Below, piece by piece: positions 54,304 through 63,305 of a DNA stretch of 64,000 bases; positions within the stretch are counted from its first letter, which is position 1; each line of letters starts with the position of its first letter. Below the pieces are notes generated by a model that did no database searches, was not told the DNA's origin, and saw nothing but the letters and a program-made list of their open reading frames with translations. A program made the position numbers and the translations under genes. Source of the stretch: Cyanobium sp. Tous-M-B4 (GTDB lineage Bacteria > Cyanobacteriota > Cyanobacteriia > PCC-6307 > Cyanobiaceae); NCBI RefSeq assembly GCF_024345395.1, contig NZ_JAGQBA010000006.1, forward strand, positions 1-64,000, in the 5' to 3' direction.

Positions 54304-55274
54304 TGGCTGGCCTGATCACCCCTGCCGACCGCATCTTCGTTGCCGGCCACCGGGGCATGGCGGGCAGCGCCATCTGCCGGGCACTGCAACGGACGGGCTA
54401 TAGCAACTTGCTCACGGCCAGCCGCACCGAAATGGATCTGGAAGACGGCCCCGCCGTGCAGCACTGGTTTGCCGAACACAAGCCCACGGTGGTGGTGCTT
54501 GCGGCAGCCAAGGTGGGCGGCATCCAGGCCAACAGCAGCTACCCGGCCGATTTCCTGTTGGAGAACCTTAAGATCCAGACCAACGTGATCGAAACGGCCT
54601 GGCGCAGCGGTGTGCGGCGGCTGCTATTTCTGGGCAGCAGCTGCATCTACCCGAAGTTTGCCGAGCAGCCGATCCGCGAGGAGGCCCTGCTCACTGGGCC
54701 CCTGGAGCCCACCAACGAGTGGTACGCGATTGCCAAGATCACCGGCATCAAGCTCTGCGAAGCCCTACGCAAGCAGCACGGCTTTGATGCGATCAGCCTG
54801 ATGCCCACCAATCTGTATGGCCCGGGCGACAATTACCACCCCGAAAACAGCCATGTGCTGCCGGCGCTGATCCGGCGTTTCCACGAGGCGACACAGGCGA
54901 ACGCCCCGACCGTGACCTGCTGGGGTACGGGCACGCCGCTGCGGGAATTCCTGCATGTGGACGACCTGGGCGAAGCCTGTGTGTTTGCCCTGGAGCATTG
55001 GCAGCCGGCCCCGGATCAGCTGCAGTTCCTGAACGTGGGCACGGGTGTGGACTTGAGCATCCGCCAGCTGGCGGAGACAGTGGCGAACGCCACGGGGTTC
55101 ATGGGTGAGATCACTTGGGACTCGAGCAAGCCTGACGGCACCCCGAAGAAACAGCTGGATGTGAGCCGGATGGCAGCCTTGGGCTGGTGGGCGCGGATTG
55201 CTCTGGCGGATGGGCTGGTGGACACAGTGGCAGAGTTCCGAGCCAGCCTTGAGCGGGAGGTAGTGCGGCTGTGA
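54303..55274 (+). CDS. fcl: GDP-L-fucose synthase (323 aa)
   Basis: A NADPH-dependent epimerase/reductase making GDP-L-fucose from the gmd product. The NADP loop is [14 protein letters not shown], Ser in SSCIYPK and Tyr/Lys in YAIAK form the catalytic set, and the C-terminal [14 protein letters not shown] is normal. ATG at 54303 overlaps the gmd stop by one base. Implies fucose or a derivative in the surface polysaccharide. Confidence 0.96.
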   Translation: MAGLITPADRIFVAGHRGMAGSAICRALQRTGYSNLLTASRTEMDLEDGPAVQHWFAEHKPTVVVLAAAKVGGIQANSSYPADFLLENLKIQTNVIETAWRSGVRRLLFLGSSCIYPKFAEQPIREEALLTGPLEPTNEWYAIAKITGIKLCEALRKQHGFDAISLMPTNLYGPGDNYHPENSHVLPALIRRFHEATQANAPTVTCWGTGTPLREFLHVDDLGEACVFALEHWQPAPDQLQFLNVGTGVDLSIRQLAETVANATGFMGEITWDSSKPDGTPKKQLDVSRMAALGWWARIALADGLVDTVAEFRASLEREVVRL

Positions 55275-55480
55275 TGGTGCCGAGAATCGTCAAACACACC
55301 TACTGCATAGGAGCGGGCTATGTGGGCGGTCCGACGATGGCGGTGATCGCCGATCGCTGCCCGGATGTGCAGGTGACTGTGGTGGACCTAATGGCGAGAG
55401 GATTGCCGCGTGGAACGACCCTGATCTCGGCCAATTGCTGGTGTACGAGCCGGGTCTGACTGCGGTGGTGGACAGATTGT
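55274..55480 (+). pseudogene. UDP-glucose 6-dehydrogenase N-terminal fragment
   Basis: The start reads [20 protein letters not shown], the NAD-binding N terminus of a UDP-glucose dehydrogenase. After VVDL one base is missing; the next frame continues [11 protein letters not shown] and VYEPGL, then homology ends near 55480. Only the first 70 of about 450 residues remain. TGATG overlap with the fcl stop. Confidence 0.85.
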
Positions 55481-55482
55481 CA

Positions 55483-55647
55483 ATGCGAAAAGCACCAGTA
55501 TTGATAGGATACCCAAATACACTCAACACAAACCAACTCAAGGCTCTTGGCTGGGAGGCCGGTATTCCATTGAGCGAGAAACCTAGCAGAGCAGTAGCAC
55601 TATTTCGAGAGCACCGTCACAATAAAACACGAGAATTCAATGATTAG
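55483..55647 (+). pseudogene. C-terminal fragment of a second fcl-like gene
   Basis: Continuing in the same frame as the ugd fragment, the sequence LKALGWEAGIPLSEKPSRAV resembles the C-terminal end of GDP-fucose synthases (…LKALGW…IPLEEGL). It ends with TAG at 55645. The N-terminal domain is absent. Composition is more AT-rich than the intact fcl, so it belongs to a different allele. Confidence 0.65.
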
Positions 55648-55673
55648 CAATCAAAGCGAGCCAGGACAGGCCT

Positions 55674-58133
55674 TTGAAAAAATACAAACAAGAGACTTGT
55701 ATGCCCACCATCGATCAGACCAAAACAAATGCATCAAACGTGTTGCAAGATCAAATTTCACCACATTACATGAAAACGATTTCAGCTAGCCTTTCAGCCT
55801 TTGTTGAAAGGCTAAAGATCGGAGACAAGGAAAGCGCGGCTAGCCTTCTCAGCGAACTTCAGGCTCCTTGCCAAGCTAGCCAAAAAACAGCGAAGGTAGT
55901 ATCTAAAGCCTGTGATGTCTATGGATCCTACAAAAATCCTCGGTGGTCATCGCTTCGTAGAAAGCTAATATCCAATAAGACAATCAAAGTGACATTAATT
56001 AATGATGTCGGATTCAATGCTGGTGCAGGCATCGGAATGATGAGGCAAGCGGAATGCTTATTACAGTCCGGTCACGAAGTCACCGTCATTGCCGCGTCAA
56101 AGGAACAAGACCTGATTCGTGATTCTTCACAACATCTTAATAGTGGAATCTCATTTATATCATGCGCGCATATTGTCAATAACATATCAAGCCCAAGATG
56201 GGAAAAGACTCTTGGATTGATTCGGCTAATTAAAAGTACGCATCCAGATCTCGTGATAACTGGCAACTTTCACGCCCACTCTATGCCTATTGAAGCGATT
56301 GGAGCAATTCATCGGTCGGGAGTTCCCTCCGTTGTCTATTCCCATGATTGCGACTGGGTAACTGGTGGCTGTGCTCATTATCTTTGGTACAACTGCGATT
56401 CTTACACTACAGGCTGCAATGAAAAAGTCTGCAAAAAGATTGAACCTTCGTATCCGCCGCTAAAAAAAGGTGATGTATTAACAAACTGGGCAACAAGATC
56501 CGACTTGTTCTCTCTCGACAATCTGCCCATTGCAACAAATAGTCATTGGAACAAAGCTGTACACACACTGCGATTTGGCGAGTCTCCACAAATACAATTT
56601 ATTCCCTTGGGCTTAGACGAATCTACATTTAAACCAGTAGACAAACAAAAAGCACGGCAAAAACTAGGCTTGACAACCAATGACAATACTACTATTATTC
56701 TTACTGGATCATGCAATTTTAATTCACGCGGCAAAGGAGGCCAAGACCTGCTTAAGGTTTTCGATGAATTATCAAATAGAGAAGACATCCTATTCGTGTA
56801 TATGGGTAGCAGCGAAAAAGCCTCTCTGCCCAACAATGTTCGCGCTCTTGGCTACCTTAGCTCTCCAACAGATATAGCTACTGCTTATAACTCTGCGGAT
56901 ATATTTCTAAACCCTGTTTTAGTTGAAGCTTTTGGGCAAACAATGCTTGAAGCATCTGCATGTGGTGTCCCTATAGTTTCCTATTCCACAACGGGAACTA
57001 CCAATATATCCATACACAACTTCAATGCTCTTCACGCAAAAACAAGTGATACCAAAGACTTGATAAACAAAATAGACACCTTAATAAAAGATCCCATGCT
57101 ACGATCACGTCTAGGAAGCAATGGGCGTCTATTGACTGAAAAGTTCTTTACTCTGCGCAAACAATATGCAAACTGGAGGCGATTTATTATTGATATTTCA
57201 TATATCAACCAGAACACTAATTGCTCTGATGATTGTCGCCGTCTCAGCCGAATTGGCGCTTACGCATCATCGCGTCAAAACAACTCCAACGCAGAGCCTC
57301 CGAAGAAGCCAGTTTTCACTATATTAACCCCCACCTACAACGTGGGCAATGAGTTCTATCGAACTGCCAACAGCATCCTCGAGCAAAGCCATGTTGGCAT
57401 TGAGTGGATAGTTTTTGATGGACTTAGCAAAAGCCACACATCAGAAAATATCCTTAGAGAATGTAAAAATTTGATTTCTAAACTGATAAGAGAGAAAGAC
57501 AATGGTATCTATGACGCTCTTAATAAGTGTGCGCCCCATATCAGTGGCGAGTACGTATTGGTAATGGGCTCTGGCGACTACCTTATTGACTCTACCGTTC
57601 TTGAGCGCGTTTCGCTAGATTTACTAAGAAACAAGCCGGATATGCTTGTTGGTAATGTTATCGAAGAGACTCAGGATGGCCGCTTTGTTACGACTAAAGC
57701 ACATAATCCCCGCGAAAAGATTCGAACATTAAAAAACTCCGACTATTCAAATTACTGGTTAAAAGGATATCCTCCACATCAAAGTACATTTGTCAAGGCC
57801 AGGATATTCCAAGACTTCCCCTTCGACACTAGCTTTTCAATAGCTGCTGATCTTGATCAGATCCTTAGAATATCAGCTTCTAGCAATCTCACAGTAGAAG
57901 CTACAGAGATGATTATTTCTGTATACCCGAATGGTGGCTTTTCGGCGTCTAATACATCTAAATGGATCGACGAGGTTCATTCTATCTGTAGCCGCTATGC
58001 TAGCGACCAGGAGTCCTTAAGTACCCACTTCGCTCCAGTGCGCGCAAGACAGCAGGCTACTGATCATAAGAGAAAGGTTGAAAATACTCGGCTTTTAGCT
58101 ATTGCAGGAGATCTTCTTCCTGTCTACTCATGA
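55674..58133 (+). CDS. two-domain glycosyltransferase, GT4 + GT2 (819 aa)
   Basis: Residues about 105-510 form a GT4 (GT-B) domain: INDVGFNAGAGIGMMRQAE at the start and the EAFGQTMLEASACGVPIVS donor-binding region. Residues about 548-790 form a GT2 domain: FTILTPTYNVGNEFYRTANS, IEWIVFDGLSKS and VLVMGSGDYL. The two halves resemble colanic-acid-type WcaC and WcaE enzymes fused. A TTG at 55674 or ATG at 55701 could start it. Codons are markedly AT-rich, unlike the core genes, suggesting transfer. ATGA overlap with the next gene. Confidence 0.85.
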   Translation: MKKYKQETCMPTIDQTKTNASNVLQDQISPHYMKTISASLSAFVERLKIGDKESAASLLSELQAPCQASQKTAKVVSKACDVYGSYKNPRWSSLRRKLISNKTIKVTLINDVGFNAGAGIGMMRQAECLLQSGHEVTVIAASKEQDLIRDSSQHLNSGISFISCAHIVNNISSPRWEKTLGLIRLIKSTHPDLVITGNFHAHSMPIEAIGAIHRSGVPSVVYSHDCDWVTGGCAHYLWYNCDSYTTGCNEKVCKKIEPSYPPLKKGDVLTNWATRSDLFSLDNLPIATNSHWNKAVHTLRFGESPQIQFIPLGLDESTFKPVDKQKARQKLGLTTNDNTTIILTGSCNFNSRGKGGQDLLKVFDELSNREDILFVYMGSSEKASLPNNVRALGYLSSPTDIATAYNSADIFLNPVLVEAFGQTMLEASACGVPIVSYSTTGTTNISIHNFNALHAKTSDTKDLINKIDTLIKDPMLRSRLGSNGRLLTEKFFTLRKQYANWRRFIIDISYINQNTNCSDDCRRLSRIGAYASSRQNNSNAEPPKKPVFTILTPTYNVGNEFYRTANSILEQSHVGIEWIVFDGLSKSHTSENILRECKNLISKLIREKDNGIYDALNKCAPHISGEYVLVMGSGDYLIDSTVLERVSLDLLRNKPDMLVGNVIEETQDGRFVTTKAHNPREKIRTLKNSDYSNYWLKGYPPHQSTFVKARIFQDFPFDTSFSIAADLDQILRISASSNLTVEATEMIISVYPNGGFSASNTSKWIDEVHSICSRYASDQESLSTHFAPVRARQQATDHKRKVENTRLLAIAGDLLPVYS

Positions 58134-59203
58134 TCTCAATGAGAAGAAAAATCTGCTATCTTCATATAGGATTTCCCAAGACTGGAAGCTCCTCTCTACA
58201 GCTATTCCTTGCATCAAAGGCGCCTATCCTCTGGGATAATCATCTTTTTTATCCAGATTTAATTGGGTTTGATCGCCACATTCAAAATGGTGTGGGTCAA
58301 GGCAACGCCTATCCTGTGGCTTACAGCCTATTGTACGATAAGTCAATTACAACTTGGAATGGTGAGATGCATACTCTCTCATCACTTGAGAGATGTCTAA
58401 GGGAGTGCAGGGAATCAGACAATGTCTTGTTTTCAACAGAGTGGTTCACTGCATTATCTGAACAGAGCCTTGGCAAAATCAAGACGACTATTCTGAGCTT
58501 TGGGTATGAACCAAGAATAGTTTCTTATTTAAGATCTCCTCATCATTGGATTGAATCTGAGATAGCCCAATCAATTAAAATCGGAAAGGTACATGCAATT
58601 CCAAGATCTTTTTATGTATCACAGGCCGACCTATATGAGCCTCTATCCGCCTTCGAAAGGGTCTTTGGAAGCAACTCCATAGTTGTAAGACCCTTTAGCC
58701 CGGCTTTTTGGTTTCGGTCAAATCTTGTCTGCGATTTTCTTCAAGTGGTTGGCCAACAAGATATGGCCACTCACATAGGAGAGAACGAGATTTCAGTGCA
58801 AACAAATAAACATATTGGAGTCAAAACTACCAATCTCCAGCGTTCTCTGCTTAGAATTGGGCTTCGTCTTACAGAGAAAGACCTTTACTTTTTAGACTCT
58901 ATTGCGGCACAGGAAGGCTTCTTAGCGCCTCGCTTAATGTATAGCTGGCTTAGCAGAGATTTTCGCAGTAAGGTGGTTTCTCTGTATTTACCACAATTTT
59001 TGGAATGTTTTAGAAAGCATTTTTCGCAAGTTGAAATAGACGTAGTCAAGGCCGACTGCGCAGATTACATAAATAACAGCATCTGCTGCGAGGATATTTG
59101 CTATTCTTCCATGGAATTAGATCGAATGATTGACGTAATTTCGAATTGCAGGTGCCATGACGGATTAGTTCGACTTTTGAAAAAAACACAATTGATGCTT
59201 TAA
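58130..59203 (+). CDS. sulfotransferase-like protein (357 aa)
   Basis: The PAPS-binding pattern is in LHIGFPKTGSSSLQLFL and a 3'-phosphate-like element in VSYLRSPHHWIESEIAQ (about residue 143). It differs from the sulfotransferase at 35.9 kb except for these motifs and shares the AT-rich composition of the preceding gene. ATG at 58130 overlaps its stop. Likely sulfates a sugar made by the neighbouring enzymes (inference). Confidence 0.75.
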   Translation: MISMRRKICYLHIGFPKTGSSSLQLFLASKAPILWDNHLFYPDLIGFDRHIQNGVGQGNAYPVAYSLLYDKSITTWNGEMHTLSSLERCLRECRESDNVLFSTEWFTALSEQSLGKIKTTILSFGYEPRIVSYLRSPHHWIESEIAQSIKIGKVHAIPRSFYVSQADLYEPLSAFERVFGSNSIVVRPFSPAFWFRSNLVCDFLQVVGQQDMATHIGENEISVQTNKHIGVKTTNLQRSLLRIGLRLTEKDLYFLDSIAAQEGFLAPRLMYSWLSRDFRSKVVSLYLPQFLECFRKHFSQVEIDVVKADCADYINNSICCEDICYSSMELDRMIDVISNCRCHDGLVRLLKKTQLML

Positions 59204-59302
59204 AGAACCTCCTTTCGGCTGCATTTAATTTATGCCACTGAGCTTGAGCTGTTATTGGCCTTATTGCATGGCATGAAGTATTCTTCCGCTATGTGTTTGC
59301 GT

Positions 59303-59334
59303 AACCCCCTCTCTCTCTCTCTCTCTCTGGGGTT
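59303..59334. repeat. CT dinucleotide tract framed by AACCCC and GGGGTT
   Basis: About ten CT units (59309-59328) are flanked by AACCCC (59303-59308) and its complement GGGGTT (59329-59334), so the repeat would form the loop of a 6-bp hairpin. It lies between two convergent genes, where it could act in termination or vary in length. Confidence 0.7.
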
Positions 59335-59352
59335 GGCCAGTTTCGTTGTGAT

Positions 59353-60321
59353 TTAACCTTTCTTGTGGGCTATATAGGTGTAATCAAAAAACGGGCCAGC
59401 TACGTTTGCATGTGTAAAGCATAAGATCTCAATCTCTTCCTTGTAAAAACTGCAAAACTTGTCGCAAAAACTATTGGAGAAACCGTTGCCTGCGCCCAGT
59501 CTTGTTCTGAGATTGCGAACAAAATCACTTTCATTAGATTCTCTTCTGGAAGGATCGTATTTGCGCTCTCGGCCATTAGGGAGCGCCTGTACGTAAAATC
59601 CGTTGTTGCTCAACAGCTCGATGATTTCATCAGGCCTGAAAATGTGCTTGTCTTCCATCATATACTTGTTTTTGTAGTCGTCTTGTGTTCTAAACTTTAA
59701 GGCATTTACAAACCTACGGGATGAAAGCAGGTCCTTGTCGCTCAAGTTGTCTTTATTGGCTCTGCAGAATGCACTGATTAAGGGAGCAAAAGTCATTGAA
59801 AAGTCGATGCATGGCTCCGTCATTATTAGTGCAAGTCCAGGAGGTGTTGAGCTGCCAATCTTGTGAATAACATCTTTATAGTTTAAAAAGTGGTGCAAAA
59901 CTGCGCCAAGAATAATTAAATCGGTATCGATTTTCACCGCCTTCTCTAAATCTTCCCCGTCTAGTATTCCGTAGCTTATTGATGCGCGTGTATATTCGTC
60001 TTGATGGGTTGAGTGTGAAAATTTCTGAATTTTTGAGTCGACTAAGTGGAGAAATGCTTCTGATATATCTGTGACAGTTAGGCTCTCAATTAGGTTGGAA
60101 AAGTATAAGGGTAGCGTGAACCTGCCAGTGCCGGCTCCTAGCTCAAGCGCATTATTGAACCTAGTCTTACCTGTGGCGTCCAAAGCTTTGGCGAGTAGAT
60201 TTTTTGTTGCTGCAATTTGTGTGTTAAGGAGGCCAGTATTGAGCTCTCTTCCATACATTGAGTCGTAGGTATCTTCGCTTGTGGCATAGCTTCTGCCTTC
60301 GCTGTAATGGGTAATTTCCAT
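59353..60321 (-). CDS. class I SAM-dependent methyltransferase (322 aa)
   Basis: Motif I is LELGAGTGRFTLPLY (about residues 60-74), followed by LTVTDISEAFL and DLIILGAVLHHF, the usual motifs of Methyltransf_23/11 proteins. The acceptor is unknown; a sugar or lipid of the surface polysaccharide is likely by context. AT-rich like its neighbours. ATG at 60321, the only minus-strand gene here. Confidence 0.85.
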   Translation of the reverse strand: MEITHYSEGRSYATSEDTYDSMYGRELNTGLLNTQIAATKNLLAKALDATGKTRFNNALELGAGTGRFTLPLYFSNLIESLTVTDISEAFLHLVDSKIQKFSHSTHQDEYTRASISYGILDGEDLEKAVKIDTDLIILGAVLHHFLNYKDVIHKIGSSTPPGLALIMTEPCIDFSMTFAPLISAFCRANKDNLSDKDLLSSRRFVNALKFRTQDDYKNKYMMEDKHIFRPDEIIELLSNNGFYVQALPNGRERKYDPSRRESNESDFVRNLRTRLGAGNGFSNSFCDKFCSFYKEEIEILCFTHANVAGPFFDYTYIAHKKG

Positions 60322-60683
60322 GCCTTAGGTTTTTGCGGATTGCTTGAGGCTTTATTGTAGTGTAAATATTTCGTTGTGGATTTCCATGATCTCGTGCCAG
60401 CGGTTTTGCACGGGAGCCGCTCCCTATCACTTATATCTTACTCCTCCACGCTTGCAGTTGCAAGCTATTGATCAGATTTCATAGAGCTGAATATGCCGTG
60501 GCATCCGCTTGACCCCACTGAGGCGGCTGTTGCTGCTAGCGATCATCAACGGACAATGCCGGCTGGTGTGGATGGCGGATTCTAATGAGAGTTGCCGCTA
60601 TTTGCGTGTGACGTGGACCCCAAAAGCTGAACCAGCCCTTATGAGAGCTTCCTTACCGGCCAGAATTGGCCAGGTGAAGCCCC

Positions 60684-60956
60684 ATGAAAGTCAAACGCCA
60701 CAGCCCCGAGCAGATCATTCGCAAGTTGCGGATCGCTGATCAGCTCTTGAACCAGGGCCAGGCCGTTGCTGACGTCTGCCGAGCCCTGCAGGTTTCTCCG
60801 GCGACTTACCACCGCTGGCAGCAGCTATACGGCGGGATGAAAGCCACAGAGGCCAAACGCCTCAAGGAGCTTGAGCTGGAGAACACACGGCTAAAGCGAT
60901 TATTGGCAGACGCAGAACTCGATAAGGCCATGCTCAAGGAGCTTGTTGCGCTGTGA
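60684..60956 (+). CDS. IS3-family transposase OrfA (90 aa)
   Basis: Helix-turn-helix part SPEQIIRKLRIADQLLNQG…SPATYHRWQQLYGG followed by a leucine-zipper (LKELELENTRLKRLLADAEL), the standard IS3 OrfA layout. Complete; its stop overlaps the orfB start (GTGA). Confidence 0.9.
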   Translation: MKVKRHSPEQIIRKLRIADQLLNQGQAVADVCRALQVSPATYHRWQQLYGGMKATEAKRLKELELENTRLKRLLADAELDKAMLKELVAL

Positions 60957-61845
60957 GGCGCACCTTGCGGTGCAACGGGAAACTTCTGAGCCCGGAGCGT
61001 CGTCGCAGGGCTGTGGTGGTTCTGCAGGATCGATTCCGGGTTTCCCAGCGGCGTGCCTGCCAGTTGACAGGTCAACACCGCAATACCCAGCGGCGCCCTG
61101 TGCCACTGGCAGACATCAAGAAGCAGAAGCTGCGCAGTCGGATCCGTGAGCTGGCGCGGCGCCATGTGCGCTGGGGCCGGCGGCTTGTTTACCGGCGGCT
61201 GAGGCTTGATGGCTGGAGCATCAATCACAAGCGAGTGCGGCGGATCTGGCGTGAGGCAGGGCTCCAAAGACCCCTGCCTCGCAGGCGCAAACGCTCTCGG
61301 CCTAACGGTGGCGGCAGGGAGCTCTTGCGCTCTGAATACCCTCACCACGTCTGGGCGATCGACTTCCAGTTCGATCAGACGATGGATGGCCGCGCCCTCA
61401 AGTTCCTGAACGTGATCGATGAATTCAGCCGCGTCTGCCTGGCGATTCGGGTGGGCCGCAGATGCAAGGCTGTTGATGTGATCAACACGATCTAGGAGCT
61501 ACTCAAGCTGTATCCACCGCCCACTCACCTGCGGATGGACAATGGCCCTGAGTTCATAGCCCACGCATTGCAGGAGTGGTGCACAGGCAGTGGTACGGGA
61601 ACGGCGTACATCCCGCCAGGCTCACCCTGGGAGAATCCATTTGTGGAGTCGTTTAACAGCAGGATCAGGGATGAATTCTTGTAGACGAAGTCGGCCGGAT
61701 GCCACATATTGAGCTCTTCTCATCTTTACCAGAGGCAAAATTATTGGCAGAACAGCACCGAATCGAGTATGATATTTACAGACCGTATTCGGCTCTCCAG
61801 GGGCGCATGCCCCTGGAAGTTCTCCAGCAATGGAAAGCGGCCTGA
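60953..61845 (+). pseudogene. IS3-family transposase OrfB with two stops and a frameshift
   Basis: The DDE catalytic residues are recognisable in VWAIDFQFD, LRMDNGPEF and NPFVESFNSRIRDE, but TAG at 61493-61495 (probably from GAG) and TAG at 61682-61684 interrupt the frame, and the last part (EYDIYRPYSALQGRMPLEVL) is in another frame. The transposase cannot be made in one piece. Confidence 0.92.
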
Positions 61846-62054
61846 CTAACCCATCAGCTCTCATAAGAACTGGAGCAGCAAAGGGGGTCACGTCAAGATG
61901 AAGAGCTTTTAAGCAGACTCCACGCGCTAAAGAGCGGCCGGTTGGCTACCGAGATCCCTCAAGCGACACTCATCGAGTCGCATTCGTCCAAAACCTCGCT
62001 CGCTCGCCCCGGGGGGGGGGGAAGTAAAATAAAGGAAATTGCAGGAAGAAAGCT

Positions 62055-63305
62055 TTGGTGGCTGCGCTTGACCTCATGACCCCGAAGCCATGCCCATTTC
62101 CGCTTATTCGTATTGGCGGCGATTCGGATGGAGCTTATCTGATTCCAGATGACTTGGCGGATATAGAGGCGTGTTTTTCTCCTGGCGTTGATTCGTTTAA
62201 ACGTTTTGAAGATCAGTTGCTTTGGGAATATGGGATTCAATCATACCTTTGTGATTTTTCTGCCAATCCAAATGATCTTGACACAGCACTCGTAGAGGTC
62301 ATGCAGACTTTTGAGAAAAAATGGCTTGACGTTGATGACTCCGCTAATTCGATTACCCTTGATAACTGGGTGGCCAAGTATGTACCTGATTGCGGAAGAG
62401 ACCTTATTCTCCAGATGGATATTGAAGGAGCGGAATACCGTAATATATTGCAATCGCCGTCCAATCTTCTTGCCCGGTTCCGAATAATAGTCGTGGAAGT
62501 TCACGGCCTTGCGCCATTAGAAGATGGCGGCATCGGGCCTGCTTGTCTCGATTCCTGTTTGCAAAAATTGGCCCAGACGCATGTTTGCGTTCATGCTCAT
62601 CCAAATAACTGCTGTGGCGATTCTATCCATCAGCCCTCTGGTCGTAATATTCCAAGAGTGTTAGAACTTACCTTCCTTCGCAAGGATAGATTTGGGGGCT
62701 GCGATGAAAAATGCCTCGTTCCCGTCATGCTTCCACACCCGGAGGACATTGTTTTCAATGTCCAGTCGCTCCCTCCTCTTCATCTAAATGTCAATTGGTT
62801 GTTCGATTGTAAATATCCCAAAGAGTCCTTTGCCAAGATTCGTTCTGACTACGCTATTTATAATTCTGTTCGTTCGCTCGATCGGACTGCGGATAGAGCC
62901 AAGGCGATAGATATTGAGCTTGAGAGCTTGAGAGAAGAGAAGGAAGGATTGCAGAAGGAGTTGGGTGAGGTGAGAGGAGAGAAAGAAGGATTGCAGAGGG
63001 AGTTCGGTGAGGTGAGAGGAGAGAAAGATGGATTGCAGAGAGAGTTGATTGATGCCCGAGAGGAATCTGAGCTGTTGTTGCTCCAACTCCATCAGGTACA
63101 GGAAGAACTTGAATACTATTTCCTAGAGAATCAGCGCAAGGAAGAAAAGCTGCACGGGTTGCGCGGTCAGCGGGAAGTACTGCTGCGCATGCTGCGTCTG
63201 CATGGGCGTTTTCAGCAGCGCTTCTTGGCCCTGGATGGACGCATCGCTTTGCCTTCCCTGCGCCGGCAGCTGATGCCTTGGTGGCAGCGTCTCCAGCGCT
63301 CTTGA
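62055..63305 (+). CDS. FkbM-type methyltransferase with C-terminal coiled coil (416 aa)
   Basis: The first 230 residues resemble FkbM-family sugar O-methyltransferases (GGDSDGAYLIPDDL, DLILQMDIEGAEYRNIL, IVVEVHGL). From about residue 280 a coiled coil follows, including three 14-residue repeats, and then a basic end. An AGGAAG ribosome site supports TTG at 62055; ATG at 62076 is an alternative. The stop overlaps the next gene (TTGA). The 159 bases before it contain a run of ten G but no gene. Confidence 0.82.
   Translation: MVAALDLMTPKPCPFPLIRIGGDSDGAYLIPDDLADIEACFSPGVDSFKRFEDQLLWEYGIQSYLCDFSANPNDLDTALVEVMQTFEKKWLDVDDSANSITLDNWVAKYVPDCGRDLILQMDIEGAEYRNILQSPSNLLARFRIIVVEVHGLAPLEDGGIGPACLDSCLQKLAQTHVCVHAHPNNCCGDSIHQPSGRNIPRVLELTFLRKDRFGGCDEKCLVPVMLPHPEDIVFNVQSLPPLHLNVNWLFDCKYPKESFAKIRSDYAIYNSVRSLDRTADRAKAIDIELESLREEKEGLQKELGEVRGEKEGLQREFGEVRGEKDGLQRELIDAREESELLLLQLHQVQEELEYYFLENQRKEEKLHGLRGQREVLLRMLRLHGRFQQRFLALDGRIALPSLRRQLMPWWQRLQRS
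62934..63059 (+). repeat. three 42-bp tandem repeats in the FkbM gene
   Basis: Units at 62934-62975, 62976-63017 and 63018-63059 each encode a 14-residue heptad pair like GEKEGLQREFGEVR. The first two are nearly identical in DNA, the third diverges. They extend the coiled coil and could change in number by slippage. Confidence 0.88.

Larger units (their letters stand above)
60609..61895. mobile_element. IS3-family insertion sequence, decayed (1287 bp)
   Basis: Terminal inverted repeats start TGACGTGGACCCC at 60609 and, on the other end (61856-61895), TGACGTGACCCCC; both arms end with CTTATGAGAGCT. They enclose orfA and a broken orfB. No clear target duplication is visible. The 287 bases before it (60322-60608) contain no gene I can support. 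Confidence 0.88.

Noticed and set aside
59303-59334. CT-tract hairpin as an intrinsic terminator
   Set aside because: There is no T-run after the stem on either strand, so it is listed only as a repeat.
60509-60739. 76-codon frame across the left end of the IS element
   Set aside because: It spans the terminal repeat and the orfA start without conserved features.
48000-62000. Possible CRISPR array or prophage in the repetitive scar region
   Set aside because: Repeats are fragments of gmd, fcl and toxin genes with irregular spacing; there are no regular repeat-spacer units, cas genes, integrase or phage structural genes.
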